From Corynebacterium ammoniagenes DSM 20306 (GTDB taxonomy: Bacteria; Actinomycetota; Actinomycetes; Mycobacteriales; Mycobacteriaceae), in assembly GCF_001941425.1 (NCBI RefSeq), contig NZ_CP009244.1, positions 186,001 through 250,000 of the forward strand: 64,000 nt of DNA. The letters are read 5' to 3'. A model generated the notes under the pieces. That model did not search any database. It had not been told where the DNA came from and saw only the letters and a list, made by a program, of their open reading frames with translations. Below, piece after piece: positions 8,007-17,597 of this stretch (positions are counted from its first letter, which is position 1; every line of letters begins with the position of its first letter). The position numbers were made by a program, and so were the translations under genes.

Positions 8007-9212
8007 GTGAAAGATGCAGCACCAGTGCCACATGACCACAATCTTCACCGCCTCGACCGCAGGCGGTTTCTTCAGCTGGGCGCTTTAGCGACCGCTGGAG
8101 CCGCGGTCGCGGGTTTGGCTGGGTGTGCGCCAACATCCACCAAGGCACAACCAACAGAGAGCACTCCGTTAACCATTGGCTATGTGCCGATTGCGTGCTC
8201 CGCGCCGATTGCGATTGCCGATGCCCTGGGGCTTTTCGAAAAGCATGGCGCGAATGTCGTGTTGAAAAAGTTCTCCGGCTGGGCGGATCTGTGGACGGCT
8301 TATGCCACAGAGCAGCTCGATGTCGCACACATGCTCTCGCCCATGACTGTGGCCATTGACGCGGGCGTGACCAATGCGGCACGTCCCACGGAATTGTCCT
8401 TTACCCAAAACACCAATGGACAGGCCATTACGTTGGCGTCGAAGCACTATGGCTCGGTGACATCCGTGGAGGATTTCAAGGGCATGGTGCTGGGTATTCC
8501 TTTTGAGTACTCCGTGCATGCTTTGCTGTTGCGGGATTACTTGGCAGCTAATGGCGTAGACCCCATTGCCGATGTGGAGCTGCGCTTGCTGCGCCCAGCG
8601 GACATGGTCGCGCAGCTATCGGTGGAAGGCATCGATGGCTTTATCGGCCCAGAGCCTTTTAATGAACGTGCTATTCAAAACGGCTCTGGCAAAATCTGGT
8701 TGCAGACCAAGCAGCTATGGGATAAACATCCCTGCTGTTCTGTGGCGATGGCAAAAGAATGGAAAGCAGAACACGGTGACACCGCGCAGGCGGTCGTTGC
8801 CGCGCTAGAAGAGGCTGCGGACATCTTGAGTACCCCGGCGCAATTTGCATCGTCAGCGCGCACCTTGGGCCAAGAAAAATACCTCAACCAGCCTGCGGAA
8901 TTGCTGGAAGGACCGTTTTCCGGGGTGTACCAAGACTGGCACGGCAACACGCACACGGATTTAGACCGCATGTCTTTTGGTGATCCCACAGATCCCGCCG
9001 CGATTGTCTGGATGGCCACGCAAATGGCCCGGTGGGGTTTGGGTGGCGAGACCTTGACCATGGATGATTCCAGCATCATCGCCGCCGCGCGCAGCGTGTT
9101 AGCGCCAGGCCTTGCACTATCGGGCGAGCACTTAAGCATCAATGGCGTGGATTTTGATCCATTTGCCCCTACCCGTGGATATGACCACATGGACTCGGTG
9201 ATTTTTCGGTGA
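8007..9212 (+). CDS. NrtA/CmpA-like ABC substrate-binding lipoprotein
   Basis: The N-terminus carries a twin-arginine signal (RRRFLQLGALATAG) that ends in the lipobox LAGC, so the mature protein is probably Tat-exported and lipid-anchored. The body follows the NrtA/CmpA (nitrate/bicarbonate) branch of the NMT1/THI5-like fold: IGYVPIACSAPIAIADALGL, FSGWADLWTAY, NTNGQAITLASKHYG, IDGFIGPEPFNERA and the WDKHPCC motif. GTG 8007 with GGGA upstream is the likely start; an in-frame TTG at 7992 is an alternative. The stop overlaps the permease start. The ligand is probably a small anion or thiamine-precursor-like molecule but cannot be decided from sequence. Confidence 0.85.
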   Translation: MKDAAPVPHDHNLHRLDRRRFLQLGALATAGAAVAGLAGCAPTSTKAQPTESTPLTIGYVPIACSAPIAIADALGLFEKHGANVVLKKFSGWADLWTAYATEQLDVAHMLSPMTVAIDAGVTNAARPTELSFTQNTNGQAITLASKHYGSVTSVEDFKGMVLGIPFEYSVHALLLRDYLAANGVDPIADVELRLLRPADMVAQLSVEGIDGFIGPEPFNERAIQNGSGKIWLQTKQLWDKHPCCSVAMAKEWKAEHGDTAQAVVAALEEAADILSTPAQFASSARTLGQEKYLNQPAELLEGPFSGVYQDWHGNTHTDLDRMSFGDPTDPAAIVWMATQMARWGLGGETLTMDDSSIIAAARSVLAPGLALSGEHLSINGVDFDPFAPTRGYDHMDSVIFR

Positions 9213-9991
9213 AAACTAAACCACAACCGCTTCACGCCATCATCATTGGCGTCGTGATGTTTCTGCTCACCATCGGCATTTGGCAATATGCTGCCCATGC
9301 TGGGTGGATTAGCGATATCGCGCCGACTCCAATCAATACCTTTCAGCGCGCGGTCGAGATTTTATCCGATCCCTTCTACCAAGATGGCCCCGCCAGCGTG
9401 GGCATCTTTTGGCATTTGCTCGCGAGTCTTCGACGCGTGCTTTTAGGTTTCCTGCTGGCCGCCGTTATCGCTTTGCCCGTCGGCTTTATCTTGGGCCGCA
9501 GCACCACGCTGCGCTGGGCTGTGGATCCAGTGGTGCAGATTCTGCGCCCGGTCTCCCCGCTGGCGTGGTTGCCGTTGGGGTTGGCGCTGTTGAAAGATGC
9601 AGAAAACACCGCAGTCTTTGTCATCTTGCTGTCCGCACTGTGGCCGATTCTCATCAACACCATTGACGCGGTCCGCAGCGTGAACCCGACCTATATCAAC
9701 CTCGCGGACACCATCGGCACTAACTGGTGGTCGCGCATCATCTACATCTGGCTGCCGGCGTCCTTGCCCGGCATTATTACCGGACTTCGCTTGTCCTTAT
9801 CTACCGCGTGGCTGGTCATCGTTGCCGCGGAGATGCTCATCGGTGGCCGCGGCGTGGGCTTTTTCGTGTGGAATGCATGGAACCGCCTAGATATTGACGC
9901 CATTGTCGTGGCCATTTTCATCATCGGTATCGCAGGCCTTGTCCTTGACCATCTCGTCGGCGCATTGCAGAAAGTAGTTCGCTATGACTAA
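9209..9991 (+). CDS. ABC transporter permease (SsuC/NrtB type)
   Basis: This 260-residue protein has six predicted membrane helices and a binding-protein-dependent transport inner-membrane domain. The EAA-like loop is around LADTIGTNWWSRIIYIWLPA (residues about 155-180), the contact point for the ATPase. It starts at GTG 9209 within the stop region of the binding-protein gene and overlaps the ATPase gene by 8 bases. This is tight translational coupling of a three-gene importer. It should form a homodimer in the cytoplasmic membrane. Confidence 0.88.
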   Translation: MKTKPQPLHAIIIGVVMFLLTIGIWQYAAHAGWISDIAPTPINTFQRAVEILSDPFYQDGPASVGIFWHLLASLRRVLLGFLLAAVIALPVGFILGRSTTLRWAVDPVVQILRPVSPLAWLPLGLALLKDAENTAVFVILLSALWPILINTIDAVRSVNPTYINLADTIGTNWWSRIIYIWLPASLPGIITGLRLSLSTAWLVIVAAEMLIGGRGVGFFVWNAWNRLDIDAIVVAIFIIGIAGLVLDHLVGALQKVVRYD

Positions 9992-10772
9992 AACGCTCAA
10001 TACCACCTCCACAGATGCCTCAGTCGAGCTTGATTCCATCACCAAGTCCTATGGTTCGACCACGATCATTGGTGATACCAGCATCAATATCCATGACGGT
10101 GAATTTGTCGCCCTGCTGGGTCCTTCTGGCTGCGGCAAGTCCACCATTTTGAAGATGATTGCGGGCTTGGCTGAACCGTCTACCGGAATCGTGAGCACTG
10201 GGCACAAGCAAGTCCAGGGGCCAGGGCCTGATCGCGGCATGGTTTTCCAGGATCACGCGTTGTTGCCGTGGATGACCGCGCGCGGCAATATTGATTTCGG
10301 GTTGCGCTCTGCTCGTCCTGGTTTGAGCAAGTCCGAGCGCGCGGAGATTACCAAGACCCACTTGGAGCAAGTAGGGCTTTCCGATGCCGCCGAACGCCGC
10401 CCCGCCCGCCTTTCCGGCGGCATGCAGCAGCGCGTGGGCATCGCGCGCGCCTTTGCCATCGACCCGCCGATCATGCTTCTCGATGAACCCTTCGGCGCCC
10501 TTGATGCCCTTACCCGCCGCGAGCTGCAACTGCAATTGCTCAATATCTGGGAAGCATCGCAGCGTACCGTCGTGATGGTCACCCACGACGTCGATGAAGC
10601 CATCTTGCTATCCGATCGCGTGCTCGTGATGTCTAAAAGCCCCGAGTCCACCATCATCGCCGACATCGACGTCGACCTGCCACGCCCGCGCCACGAGGCC
10701 AGCGAAGACCCGGCCGTAGAAGCTAGGACCGCGGAGCTGCGCAGAGAAATGCTGCACCTGCTCGAGCACTAG
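9984..10772 (+). CDS. ABC transporter ATPase (SsuB/NrtD type)
   Basis: This 262-residue nucleotide-binding subunit has Walker A GPSGCGKS (about residue 50), a Q-loop in MVFQDHALLPW, the signature LSGGMQQR (about residue 145), Walker B IMLLDEPFGALD (about residue 168) and the H-loop in MVTHDVDEA. The sequence belongs to the nitrate/sulfonate/taurine importer class, in agreement with the neighbouring binding protein and permease. It powers uptake of the still unidentified ligand. It is the last gene of the unit. Confidence 0.9.
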   Translation: MTKTLNTTSTDASVELDSITKSYGSTTIIGDTSINIHDGEFVALLGPSGCGKSTILKMIAGLAEPSTGIVSTGHKQVQGPGPDRGMVFQDHALLPWMTARGNIDFGLRSARPGLSKSERAEITKTHLEQVGLSDAAERRPARLSGGMQQRVGIARAFAIDPPIMLLDEPFGALDALTRRELQLQLLNIWEASQRTVVMVTHDVDEAILLSDRVLVMSKSPESTIIADIDVDLPRPRHEASEDPAVEARTAELRREMLHLLEH

Positions 10773-10839
10773 TCCTGTTTCGACATCTCATCTCGTCTAC
10801 CCTGAAGAAGGCAACTATTGGTGCAACCGGCAGGGGACG

Positions 10840-11283
10840 ATGAGATTTCTGAAAGGCACAGTCGCGTTATTGGCTGTCGCAGGCGTGGCCTTTGGCGGTT
10901 CCATAGCGGGGACAACGTATGTTTTAGATTCCCGGGAAGAAGCCGCACACGAAGCTCAACAGGAAGCGGTCTTGGCGCAAGAGCGTAGCGAGATTATCGC
11001 CGGTCTAGATGACAGCGTTGAGGCAGCCGAAAACGCGCCTGAGGTCAGAGACAATATCGGAACCTACACGGTGCGCTGCCAGGTTCACGAAGAAGATGAG
11101 CAGGGACCGCTTCTAGGATTTGTCTTTGGAAACCACCACGAAAGCATCGACACTGCGGAGCTTGTTGCCGAGAACTATCTCTCCCGCGTCGCGCCCATGG
11201 GCAATGGGGAATTAAGCCACTGCCGGACGTGGGAGAACTACACCTCACAGGGAGCGATTGATGCTCAGGGAAATCCTCTATAA
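10840..11283 (+). CDS. Small secreted or membrane-anchored protein, unknown
   Basis: The protein has 147 residues. The N-terminal segment FLKGTVALLAVAGVAFGGSIAGTTYVL is either an uncleaved anchor or a signal peptide. A charged, probably helical region (about residues 30-65, rich in E, A and Q) follows, then a small domain with two cysteines (in YTVRCQVH and LSHCRTW) that could form a disulfide outside the membrane. No family is recognised. It is a single gene ending at the bidirectional terminator shared with emb. Confidence 0.65.
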   Translation: MRFLKGTVALLAVAGVAFGGSIAGTTYVLDSREEAAHEAQQEAVLAQERSEIIAGLDDSVEAAENAPEVRDNIGTYTVRCQVHEEDEQGPLLGFVFGNHHESIDTAELVAENYLSRVAPMGNGELSHCRTWENYTSQGAIDAQGNPL

Positions 11284-11299
11284 GCATTACTGATATAGC

Positions 11300-11331
11300 A
11301 AAACCCGCACCCAGGTTTGGGTGCGGGTTTT
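11300..11331. terminator. Bidirectional intrinsic terminator
   Basis: AAAACCCGCACCC (11300-11312) pairs perfectly with GGGTGCGGGTTTT (11319-11331) around a 6-base loop. The A and T tails on the two sides allow function in both directions, serving the small secreted protein gene and the convergent emb gene. Confidence 0.9.
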
Positions 11332-11351
11332 CTGCTCGGAGGCGAGAGTGG

Positions 11352-14300
11352 TTATTCTTCGCCTTCCTTGCGGATCTTCATCTCGGAGTTTTGCCACCAG
11401 CCGGAGCGGGTGATTTCCTCGTAGTTGATATCCGCCGGATCTGGGGTGACGCCCTGGGAGTTAGTGCGCAGTTCATACTTTTGGATTGCGCCCCAATCGC
11501 GAGCCCAGTCGCCGTCCAGGTAGGACGGGATCTCATAGGAGTAGTTCACAGCTTCGGCTGTTGCCATCGCGCCACCACCGGAGAAGGACTGGAAGTCCGT
11601 CAGCGAATTCTGTGCCGGAGCATCCGGCAAAATCCGGTATTCCGGAATCTCCGTGACACCAGCGAAGTGATCGAAGGTGCGCTGGCATGGGAACTGGAAG
11701 GCGGTCGACCAATCCAGCAAGCCGGGCATGGAGGAGTCAAACTGCGAATTCAAGGTCGTCAGCTCCGGCACGCGTGGTGGGGTAAAGGCCAACCAGGAAT
11801 CTTCGTCCGTGGAGTCATCGACAGCCACGAGGCGAACGACATTGGCGTCGTCTGGGATCTCATCCAGCGCGATGCGCAGGTTGCGCCACTTGGGGGAAGC
11901 GCCGACATCGCGAAGCTCTAGCTCACCGGTGTTGGTGACCTCATCGCCCTCGCCGAGGGTGCCGTACTCCAAGGTCAGTTCCATGCCCTCTTGCTCAACG
12001 TCATTGACATCGTGGTGGTAGATATCGCCGGCAGCCGCAACCGACAGCACCGGGGTGTTTTCCCCAGGAGCTTCCGGCAGGTTGTACCACTGTGTGGTGA
12101 CCTCAGAGGTACCGCGCTGGCCGGTGTCATAAGAGCCTAGTACTGGCACCTTGGTGTAGTCCAAGTTAAACGGCAGGTGCATGGTGGAACCATTAACGCC
12201 GTCGGTGCCGCGAATACCACCGGAGGAAGTATCGGTGACATTTTCGGCATTGGCCTGCGGACTCGAAGCATTGCTTTGCTCCTCGGTTTGACCGCCCAAT
12301 GAGGGATCGGTGCCGGAGGTAGCTTGCTCAGAATCAGAGGAGGTGGAACCGGTCTGGGTAGAACCAATCGCACCCACAGACGCGGAGTTGAGGTTCTCCG
12401 GCTCAATGTCTTCGGGGATGAAGTTCGGATCAAATCCGCGGTTATCTTCCTCAGGATTGATCAGGGATTCGCCGAGATCACCAGTAACTGGAGTTAGGAA
12501 AGACTCATTGGTATTGGTCTCGATCAATGCCGCATCCGCCAGCTGGCACTCATTGCCGCCGATGGCCTTTAAGTTGCCTTGGCCGACCGAGTAGCTCGGC
12601 GATTGGGAAATATAGGCCTTGGCAAAGGACAGGCAGGAGAAGGCCACGATGGCAATGCATGCGATGGCCAGCGGCGCGGACAAAATGCTCGTCCAGCGCT
12701 TGGCGGAAACTTGTGGCTGTTCGATGCCGTGGTTCTTGCGGTAGTTATGGCGCAGTGCTTGGACGATGCCGATGGCGACGATGATAAGGCCGATGACCAT
12801 GACCACGGTGGAGGCTTCGATGGTCTTAAATTGCACGGATCGGTCCCACCACGGAACACCGAAGGAAGACACGTACCACCAGGCGTTCCAGCCGGCCAAA
12901 GAAATAGCCATGAGGAAGACCACTGAGGCCACGGCGAAGGTGCGGGCGCGCGGGGAGCGCATCGCAATTTGCGATAAGACCACGGCGCCGAGAGCTGCAA
13001 TCACACCAGCAATACCGGCGTAGATACCAAAGTGGTGGGTCCACTTGGTCGGGGTGAACATGAGGAAGAACATGCTCAGACCCATAATCACCAACAGGCG
13101 CTGGGTTGGTCCCTTGGACGTGCCCAGGACCTTTTTGTCACGAATGAAGGCGTAGATGATCAGGGCTAGGGCGAAGAGCATCGTGAACATCGCAAAGCGG
13201 CGCGTCAGCGAGCCATCGACGGAGCCCTCGAACAATGTGGTGTAGCGAACGTATTCGTCGTACCAATTCAACGATGGACCCACTGCGGAGCGCACGCGGG
13301 TGGATTCCAAGACGGTGGCCAAGGTTTGATCACTAAAGACCAAAGCGAGCACGGACGTACCCACGGCTAAGAACGGTGCAATCAGTGGCAGCCAACCACC
13401 GGCGGAGTCTTTGCGGCGGCTGAAGATGCTAAATAGCGCCGGCAAGCTGACCAAGAATACGCCAACGGCCAACAGGCCAGTAGGTCCTGCCGTAAGCGTC
13501 AAGGTAGCGGCGATGGTGCCTACTGCTGCTGGCAGCATGCGCGAGGTGGCGATGGAGCGCTCAAAGGATGCCCAGGTGAAAATGACGCCGAAGGCAACGA
13601 TGGGCTCTGGGCGGATGCCGTTGTTGTATGGCAGCCAGAATGCCAAGAACATAAACGCGGCGGTCCAGTGCGCAACGCGACGATCATTAATCATCGGGCC
13701 AAAGCGCGGCAGGATTTCTCGCGAGAGAATAAACCACGTCAATATTGCCGCAATCAGCGTCGGAATGCGCATGAAGACCGAGGTGGCCGAGATATTAGAC
13801 AACAGGGCCACGAGGTCGTAGTACGGAGTACCAAAAGGTGCCTCCGGTACGCCGTACCAACGGTAGTAGTTGGCCATGTACGTCGCGTGCTCTTTGACCC
13901 GACCCATGGTCAAAATAAAGCCATCATCGGAGGTATTGGCACCAAAGATGTGCCAGAAGACCAGGACGGCCGAAACCACACCATCGAGTGGGCGGATCTG
14001 CTTCCAGGTGGCCGGCATGAAGCTGATCTTCTTGCCGTCGAGGCGATCCAGGCGCGCGATGCAGACCAGCGCGGCCAGCATCATGATGAGACCACCAATC
14101 ATCGCCACCAGTTTGATGGTGGTCGGTGAAGAGGTAAAGCGCGAGTTAATGTCTACGTGGACATTGAGTCCGGCCTCAGAAAGCTGCTCCAGGTTTTCTG
14201 GAGTGTCTTCGATTTCAGTAAAGACACCAACAACTTGCGGGCGCAGATCTTCAGTCGACTTTTCCGAGTACTCACCGACAGAAACCGTGGTGGCGTCTTC

Positions 14301-14747
14301 GGTGGAGTGGATGGTGATCTCGTCGTCATCGGAAAGCTCCTGCACCTGTTCTTCCGATAAGGAGAGCACGACCTCATCCAAGGAAATAACCGACAAGCCC
14401 TGCTCACCCGCGCGCACGAACATGCCGCGGTTGGAAGCTTCCTCCGACTCCGGGGGCACGGTCGCATACAGCAAATCCTGGCCGTCGCGCAGCATGTCAG
14501 TAGCTGCGACGGGGATGGTGGCATCAATTTCTTCCGGGGATACGGAAATCAGCGGGGCTGTAACCGAATTCAGCGAATCTTCCCGTGGCCAATCAAACGA
14601 CGACTGCGTCTGCGTGACTGGCAAAAATGGCGTGGCCAGGAACAACACAAAGCCAATGAGGCCGGTGATGATTGCGGCCAACCGCAGCCCCTTGGGGGCT
14701 GGGCGTGCGCTTAGCTCAGGAAGTTCGGCGGTGTAGACATCATTCAC
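11352..14747 (-). CDS. emb: Arabinosyltransferase Emb (arabinogalactan)
   Basis: This 1131-residue GT-C membrane glycosyltransferase builds the arabinan of arabinogalactan from decaprenyl-phospho-arabinose, on the outer face of the cytoplasmic membrane. An N-terminal segment (LAAIITGLIGFVLFLATPFL) leads into a periplasmic domain. The first extracytoplasmic loop after the next helix carries the acidic motif NTSDDGFI, the DD signature of Emb proteins (about residue 270). About a dozen further helices follow, then a large carbohydrate-binding C-terminal domain. Between about residues 785 and 855 there is a Ser/Thr/Gly/Gln-rich insert. Corynebacteria usually have one Emb where mycobacteria have EmbA, EmbB and EmbC. 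It lies 10 bases after aftA. Ethambutol targets this family. Confidence 0.95.
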   Translation of the reverse strand: MNDVYTAELPELSARPAPKGLRLAAIITGLIGFVLFLATPFLPVTQTQSSFDWPREDSLNSVTAPLISVSPEEIDATIPVAATDMLRDGQDLLYATVPPESEEASNRGMFVRAGEQGLSVISLDEVVLSLSEEQVQELSDDDEITIHSTEDATTVSVGEYSEKSTEDLRPQVVGVFTEIEDTPENLEQLSEAGLNVHVDINSRFTSSPTTIKLVAMIGGLIMMLAALVCIARLDRLDGKKISFMPATWKQIRPLDGVVSAVLVFWHIFGANTSDDGFILTMGRVKEHATYMANYYRWYGVPEAPFGTPYYDLVALLSNISATSVFMRIPTLIAAILTWFILSREILPRFGPMINDRRVAHWTAAFMFLAFWLPYNNGIRPEPIVAFGVIFTWASFERSIATSRMLPAAVGTIAATLTLTAGPTGLLAVGVFLVSLPALFSIFSRRKDSAGGWLPLIAPFLAVGTSVLALVFSDQTLATVLESTRVRSAVGPSLNWYDEYVRYTTLFEGSVDGSLTRRFAMFTMLFALALIIYAFIRDKKVLGTSKGPTQRLLVIMGLSMFFLMFTPTKWTHHFGIYAGIAGVIAALGAVVLSQIAMRSPRARTFAVASVVFLMAISLAGWNAWWYVSSFGVPWWDRSVQFKTIEASTVVMVIGLIIVAIGIVQALRHNYRKNHGIEQPQVSAKRWTSILSAPLAIACIAIVAFSCLSFAKAYISQSPSYSVGQGNLKAIGGNECQLADAALIETNTNESFLTPVTGDLGESLINPEEDNRGFDPNFIPEDIEPENLNSASVGAIGSTQTGSTSSDSEQATSGTDPSLGGQTEEQSNASSPQANAENVTDTSSGGIRGTDGVNGSTMHLPFNLDYTKVPVLGSYDTGQRGTSEVTTQWYNLPEAPGENTPVLSVAAAGDIYHHDVNDVEQEGMELTLEYGTLGEGDEVTNTGELELRDVGASPKWRNLRIALDEIPDDANVVRLVAVDDSTDEDSWLAFTPPRVPELTTLNSQFDSSMPGLLDWSTAFQFPCQRTFDHFAGVTEIPEYRILPDAPAQNSLTDFQSFSGGGAMATAEAVNYSYEIPSYLDGDWARDWGAIQKYELRTNSQGVTPDPADINYEEITRSGWWQNSEMKIRKEGEE

Positions 14748-14757
14748 GTCGAATACC

Positions 14758-16698
14758 TTAGTTCACTCGAGCGACGACAACGAAAGGACCTATTTGCTCA
14801 ACGTCCCAATATTCGGAATCGTTGAACACCTCTGGGTCAAACAAGATGGCGTCATAACGGACATTGGGCTGGTTAGGGAAGATATCCACGGCGAGGTGTT
14901 CTTTATAGCCATCATCCGGCGAATCAATATCGCCGCGGAAAATCATGGCGTCCGGCACATCCCAAGGATTGTTTTCAAGTGTTTCCACGAATTCCTCTGG
15001 GGTTTGATCCCAGGAATTTTCTGCCCACGTCGACATTTCTTCATTGCGCTGCTTGAACTGCCCCAGCGGGTTGGCGTAGTGCGCGGTAAAAGCATTGAAG
15101 CCGTAGTAGGGGTAGTAGGCCATAAATAGCTTTTCATCCGTCATCACGACATCAACGTTGTGATCTTGGAAGAATCCGTCAATCTCTTCGTAGTACCGTG
15201 CTGAGTCCGCGGGGAATTTATCGGCGCGCTCACCATTGCCGTCGGTATCGGAGTACGCGTTATCAAGTGCGGTCTGGTGCTCCGCTGGGATCTCTTGCAT
15301 GTAGAAAATTCCGGCCAAGGCGGTGATAACGGTGACCACGGCGGTGAGGTGCTCACGTGTGCGATATTTTTCATATGCATGCGCCAGACCCAAAACACCG
15401 GCGGTCGCCATGATGAGTACTACCAGAATTTCCAGGCGGAACCCTAGCAGTGAGGTGCCGAGCAACGGCAAGATCATCGAGGCCACAATCCACAGGTAGA
15501 CACCGATGAGTGCCCAGCCCAAGGTGCGGATGTGTACGTTTTTGATCCGCGCTACGAGGTAGACAATGCCAATCAGACACAGCAAGCCCACCAATGATGG
15601 GGCGAGAAACGGAACAGGAACCTCGGTACCTTCTGCGGGAAGGTAGTGCTGGGCTGCAGTTTCCGTGGGGAAATCTGCCTGTAATACGGCCAGCACATAA
15701 GGACCCCAGGCCACCGCTGCGATGGCCAACGAACCAAAGCCAATGACTAAAAGCCGCAGGATAGGTTTAAATGACCGCTCCACAAGTGCCGTGACCACCG
15801 CGACGAAGGAAACGACGGTAACTGCAATAGCGCCGGTAAAAAGCGTGTAAAAGGTCGCCGAAATACCGAGAAAGACCAACAGGCCCACGGTCGAGCCCCA
15901 GGAGCCGTGGAAGGCGCGGGAACACATGATGGCGGCGGCTGGAACACCTAAGGCAATGACTGCGGAATACGGCTCTTCCACCGCCAGCGTCAACGTCAAT
16001 GCCGTGGTGGCCAGCGCGATGATCGTGCCCAGCGGCAACGAACCAGTCAAGCGCTGCCAGACGGGAACCAGGATGCAGCAGGCCATGGCGATAGAGACCA
16101 AGGACCAGGGCTGGAAAGCCTCCCAGCCCTGCAGACCTAAGAGGTTGGCCATGCGCCCGCCGAGCCAGAACCAACCCATGGGGTAGAAGGTGGGCATATC
16201 GGCGTAGTTCATATCCGCATAGCCGCCCTCGACGGTCATGCGGGTTAAGAACTGGGTGCGAAAGACCTGGTCAACCTGGATACCTTGCAGCCACAACTTA
16301 GTAGCCGACAGTGGCATGCCCAGGCTGCTGATCACAATCAGCGCCGGTGAAAGATATGCCACCACCACGGTCAGCCAGGACAGAGGTCCTTGGCCAGCCA
16401 CGCCCCGTTTGGTCCACAGGTAGAGCAAGCCGGCCACAATGACGACCGTGGCAACAATGCCCGCGGTAGATAAACCGCGAGTGACCATGGAAGTGCTAAA
16501 AGCGGGCAAAGAGACCTGCTTGAACACAAACCAGGCGGCAAGGGTGACAACGCCGCCACCAATGGCTGCCGCTGCCATGCCCAGCAAGACACCCAAAAAG
16601 CTCGTGGTATCGCGAGTAGCAGGGGTCAAAGGACGCGAATCGCGCACGGGAGAAGAGGAGGCAGGCTGATGAGCCTCCGCTGAATCGGTCACAGTCAT
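14758..16698 (-). CDS. aftA: Galactan 5-O-arabinofuranosyltransferase AftA
   Basis: This 646-residue polytopic protein has about eleven to thirteen helices and a C-terminal extracytoplasmic domain of about 180 residues. AftA adds the first arabinofuranose to the galactan, priming the chain later extended by Emb. Identification rests on size, GT-C-like architecture with DQVFRTQFLTRM and YADMPTFYPMGWFWLGGRMAN in the first large loop, and conserved order with emb and dprE1/dprE2, as in Mycobacterium and C. glutamicum. It is separated from dprE2 by a terminator hairpin, so aftA-emb probably has its own promoter. Confidence 0.92.
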   Translation of the reverse strand: MTVTDSAEAHQPASSSPVRDSRPLTPATRDTTSFLGVLLGMAAAAIGGGVVTLAAWFVFKQVSLPAFSTSMVTRGLSTAGIVATVVIVAGLLYLWTKRGVAGQGPLSWLTVVVAYLSPALIVISSLGMPLSATKLWLQGIQVDQVFRTQFLTRMTVEGGYADMNYADMPTFYPMGWFWLGGRMANLLGLQGWEAFQPWSLVSIAMACCILVPVWQRLTGSLPLGTIIALATTALTLTLAVEEPYSAVIALGVPAAAIMCSRAFHGSWGSTVGLLVFLGISATFYTLFTGAIAVTVVSFVAVVTALVERSFKPILRLLVIGFGSLAIAAVAWGPYVLAVLQADFPTETAAQHYLPAEGTEVPVPFLAPSLVGLLCLIGIVYLVARIKNVHIRTLGWALIGVYLWIVASMILPLLGTSLLGFRLEILVVLIMATAGVLGLAHAYEKYRTREHLTAVVTVITALAGIFYMQEIPAEHQTALDNAYSDTDGNGERADKFPADSARYYEEIDGFFQDHNVDVVMTDEKLFMAYYPYYGFNAFTAHYANPLGQFKQRNEEMSTWAENSWDQTPEEFVETLENNPWDVPDAMIFRGDIDSPDDGYKEHLAVDIFPNQPNVRYDAILFDPEVFNDSEYWDVEQIGPFVVVARVN

Positions 16699-16735
16699 GG
16701 GGTTAGTCTCCCATACATTCGGGTTATTCCTTGCT

Positions 16736-16773
16736 TAAGGCCGCTTCCAAAAATGGGAATGGAAGCGGCCTTA
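16736..16773 (-). terminator. Hairpin terminator after dprE2
   Basis: TAAGGCCGCTTCCA (16736-16749) and its complement (16760-16773) form a perfect 14-bp stem with a 10-base loop, located between the stop of dprE2 and the start of aftA. Read on the minus strand there are few U residues after the stem, so termination may be partial. Confidence 0.65.
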
Positions 16774-16826
16774 AAAGTCAGAGATCGGCGAAGAATTAAC
16801 TTATATGTTTCGGCGCTAGGCGCCTT

Positions 16827-17585
16827 TTAAAACGGCAGACGGCGGAAGATCGTCTGTGGGATGAACTTGAATGCCAAAGAAACGTACTGGAACAGTGGGT
16901 GGACAAAGACGGACTCTTTGCCTTCCAGCACTGCCTTGACGGTGGCTTTGGCAACATCATCCACGTCCACGGTCAGCGGTGCCTCGCCGGCATCAGCGGA
17001 CATCTTGGTGCGAACCTGACCGGGGCGAACAACGACAACATTCGCGCCAGAGCCACGCAAGGCTTCGTTCAGGTTGACGTAGAAACCGTCGGTGCCAGCC
17101 TTGGAAGCGCCATAGACAAAGTTCGAGCGTCGCACGCGCATGCCAGCAACAGAGCTCATAGCAACGATGGTGCCGTGGCCTTGGGCTTTGAACTTCTCGC
17201 CGAGCAGCACACCCACCGAGACCGGCGCAGTGTAGTTAATTTCAGCAGAGGCCACGGCCTTGGCCTGGTCCTGCCAAAGTTCTTCCTGGTCGCCCAAGGT
17301 GCCGAAGGCAACCACGGCCACATCAACATCGCCGCGGGCAAATGCCTTGTCGATGACCCCTGGGTGGGACTCAAAATCCGTCGCGTCGAAATCAATAATT
17401 TCCACGTCTGCACCCTGTGCTTCAAGCATTTTGGCAGAATCTGCAATACGTGGGGAGTCTTTACGAGCCGCGAGCGTGACCTTGGCGGAGCCGCGCTCTA
17501 AGAACTCGGAGATGATCCCCAGTCCGATTTCGCTGGTACCGCCGAGCAGCAGCAGGTGTTGTGCTTGTCCAGTTGCGTTAAGCAT
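16827..17585 (-). CDS. dprE2: Decaprenylphospho-keto-pentose reductase DprE2
   Basis: This 252-residue short-chain dehydrogenase/reductase has a Rossmann nucleotide site at LLLGGTSEIGLGI (residues about 12-24), catalytic Ser in AMSSVAG, and YGASK (Y-x-x-x-K, about residue 160). It reduces decaprenylphospho-2-keto-erythro-pentofuranose to decaprenylphospho-arabinose, the donor used by AftA and Emb. The step is membrane-associated and works with DprE1, whose gene ends 12 bases upstream. The identity is supported by the fixed dprE1-dprE2-aftA-emb order. Confidence 0.94.
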   Translation of the reverse strand: MLNATGQAQHLLLLGGTSEIGLGIISEFLERGSAKVTLAARKDSPRIADSAKMLEAQGADVEIIDFDATDFESHPGVIDKAFARGDVDVAVVAFGTLGDQEELWQDQAKAVASAEINYTAPVSVGVLLGEKFKAQGHGTIVAMSSVAGMRVRRSNFVYGASKAGTDGFYVNLNEALRGSGANVVVVRPGQVRTKMSADAGEAPLTVDVDDVAKATVKAVLEGKESVFVHPLFQYVSLAFKFIPQTIFRRLPF

Positions 17586-17597
17586 GTCAGTCCTTTC

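Noticed and set aside
13870..14736. Plus-strand frame of 288 codons opposite emb
   Set aside because: Ser/Met-rich shadow of the emb reading frame without domain similarity.
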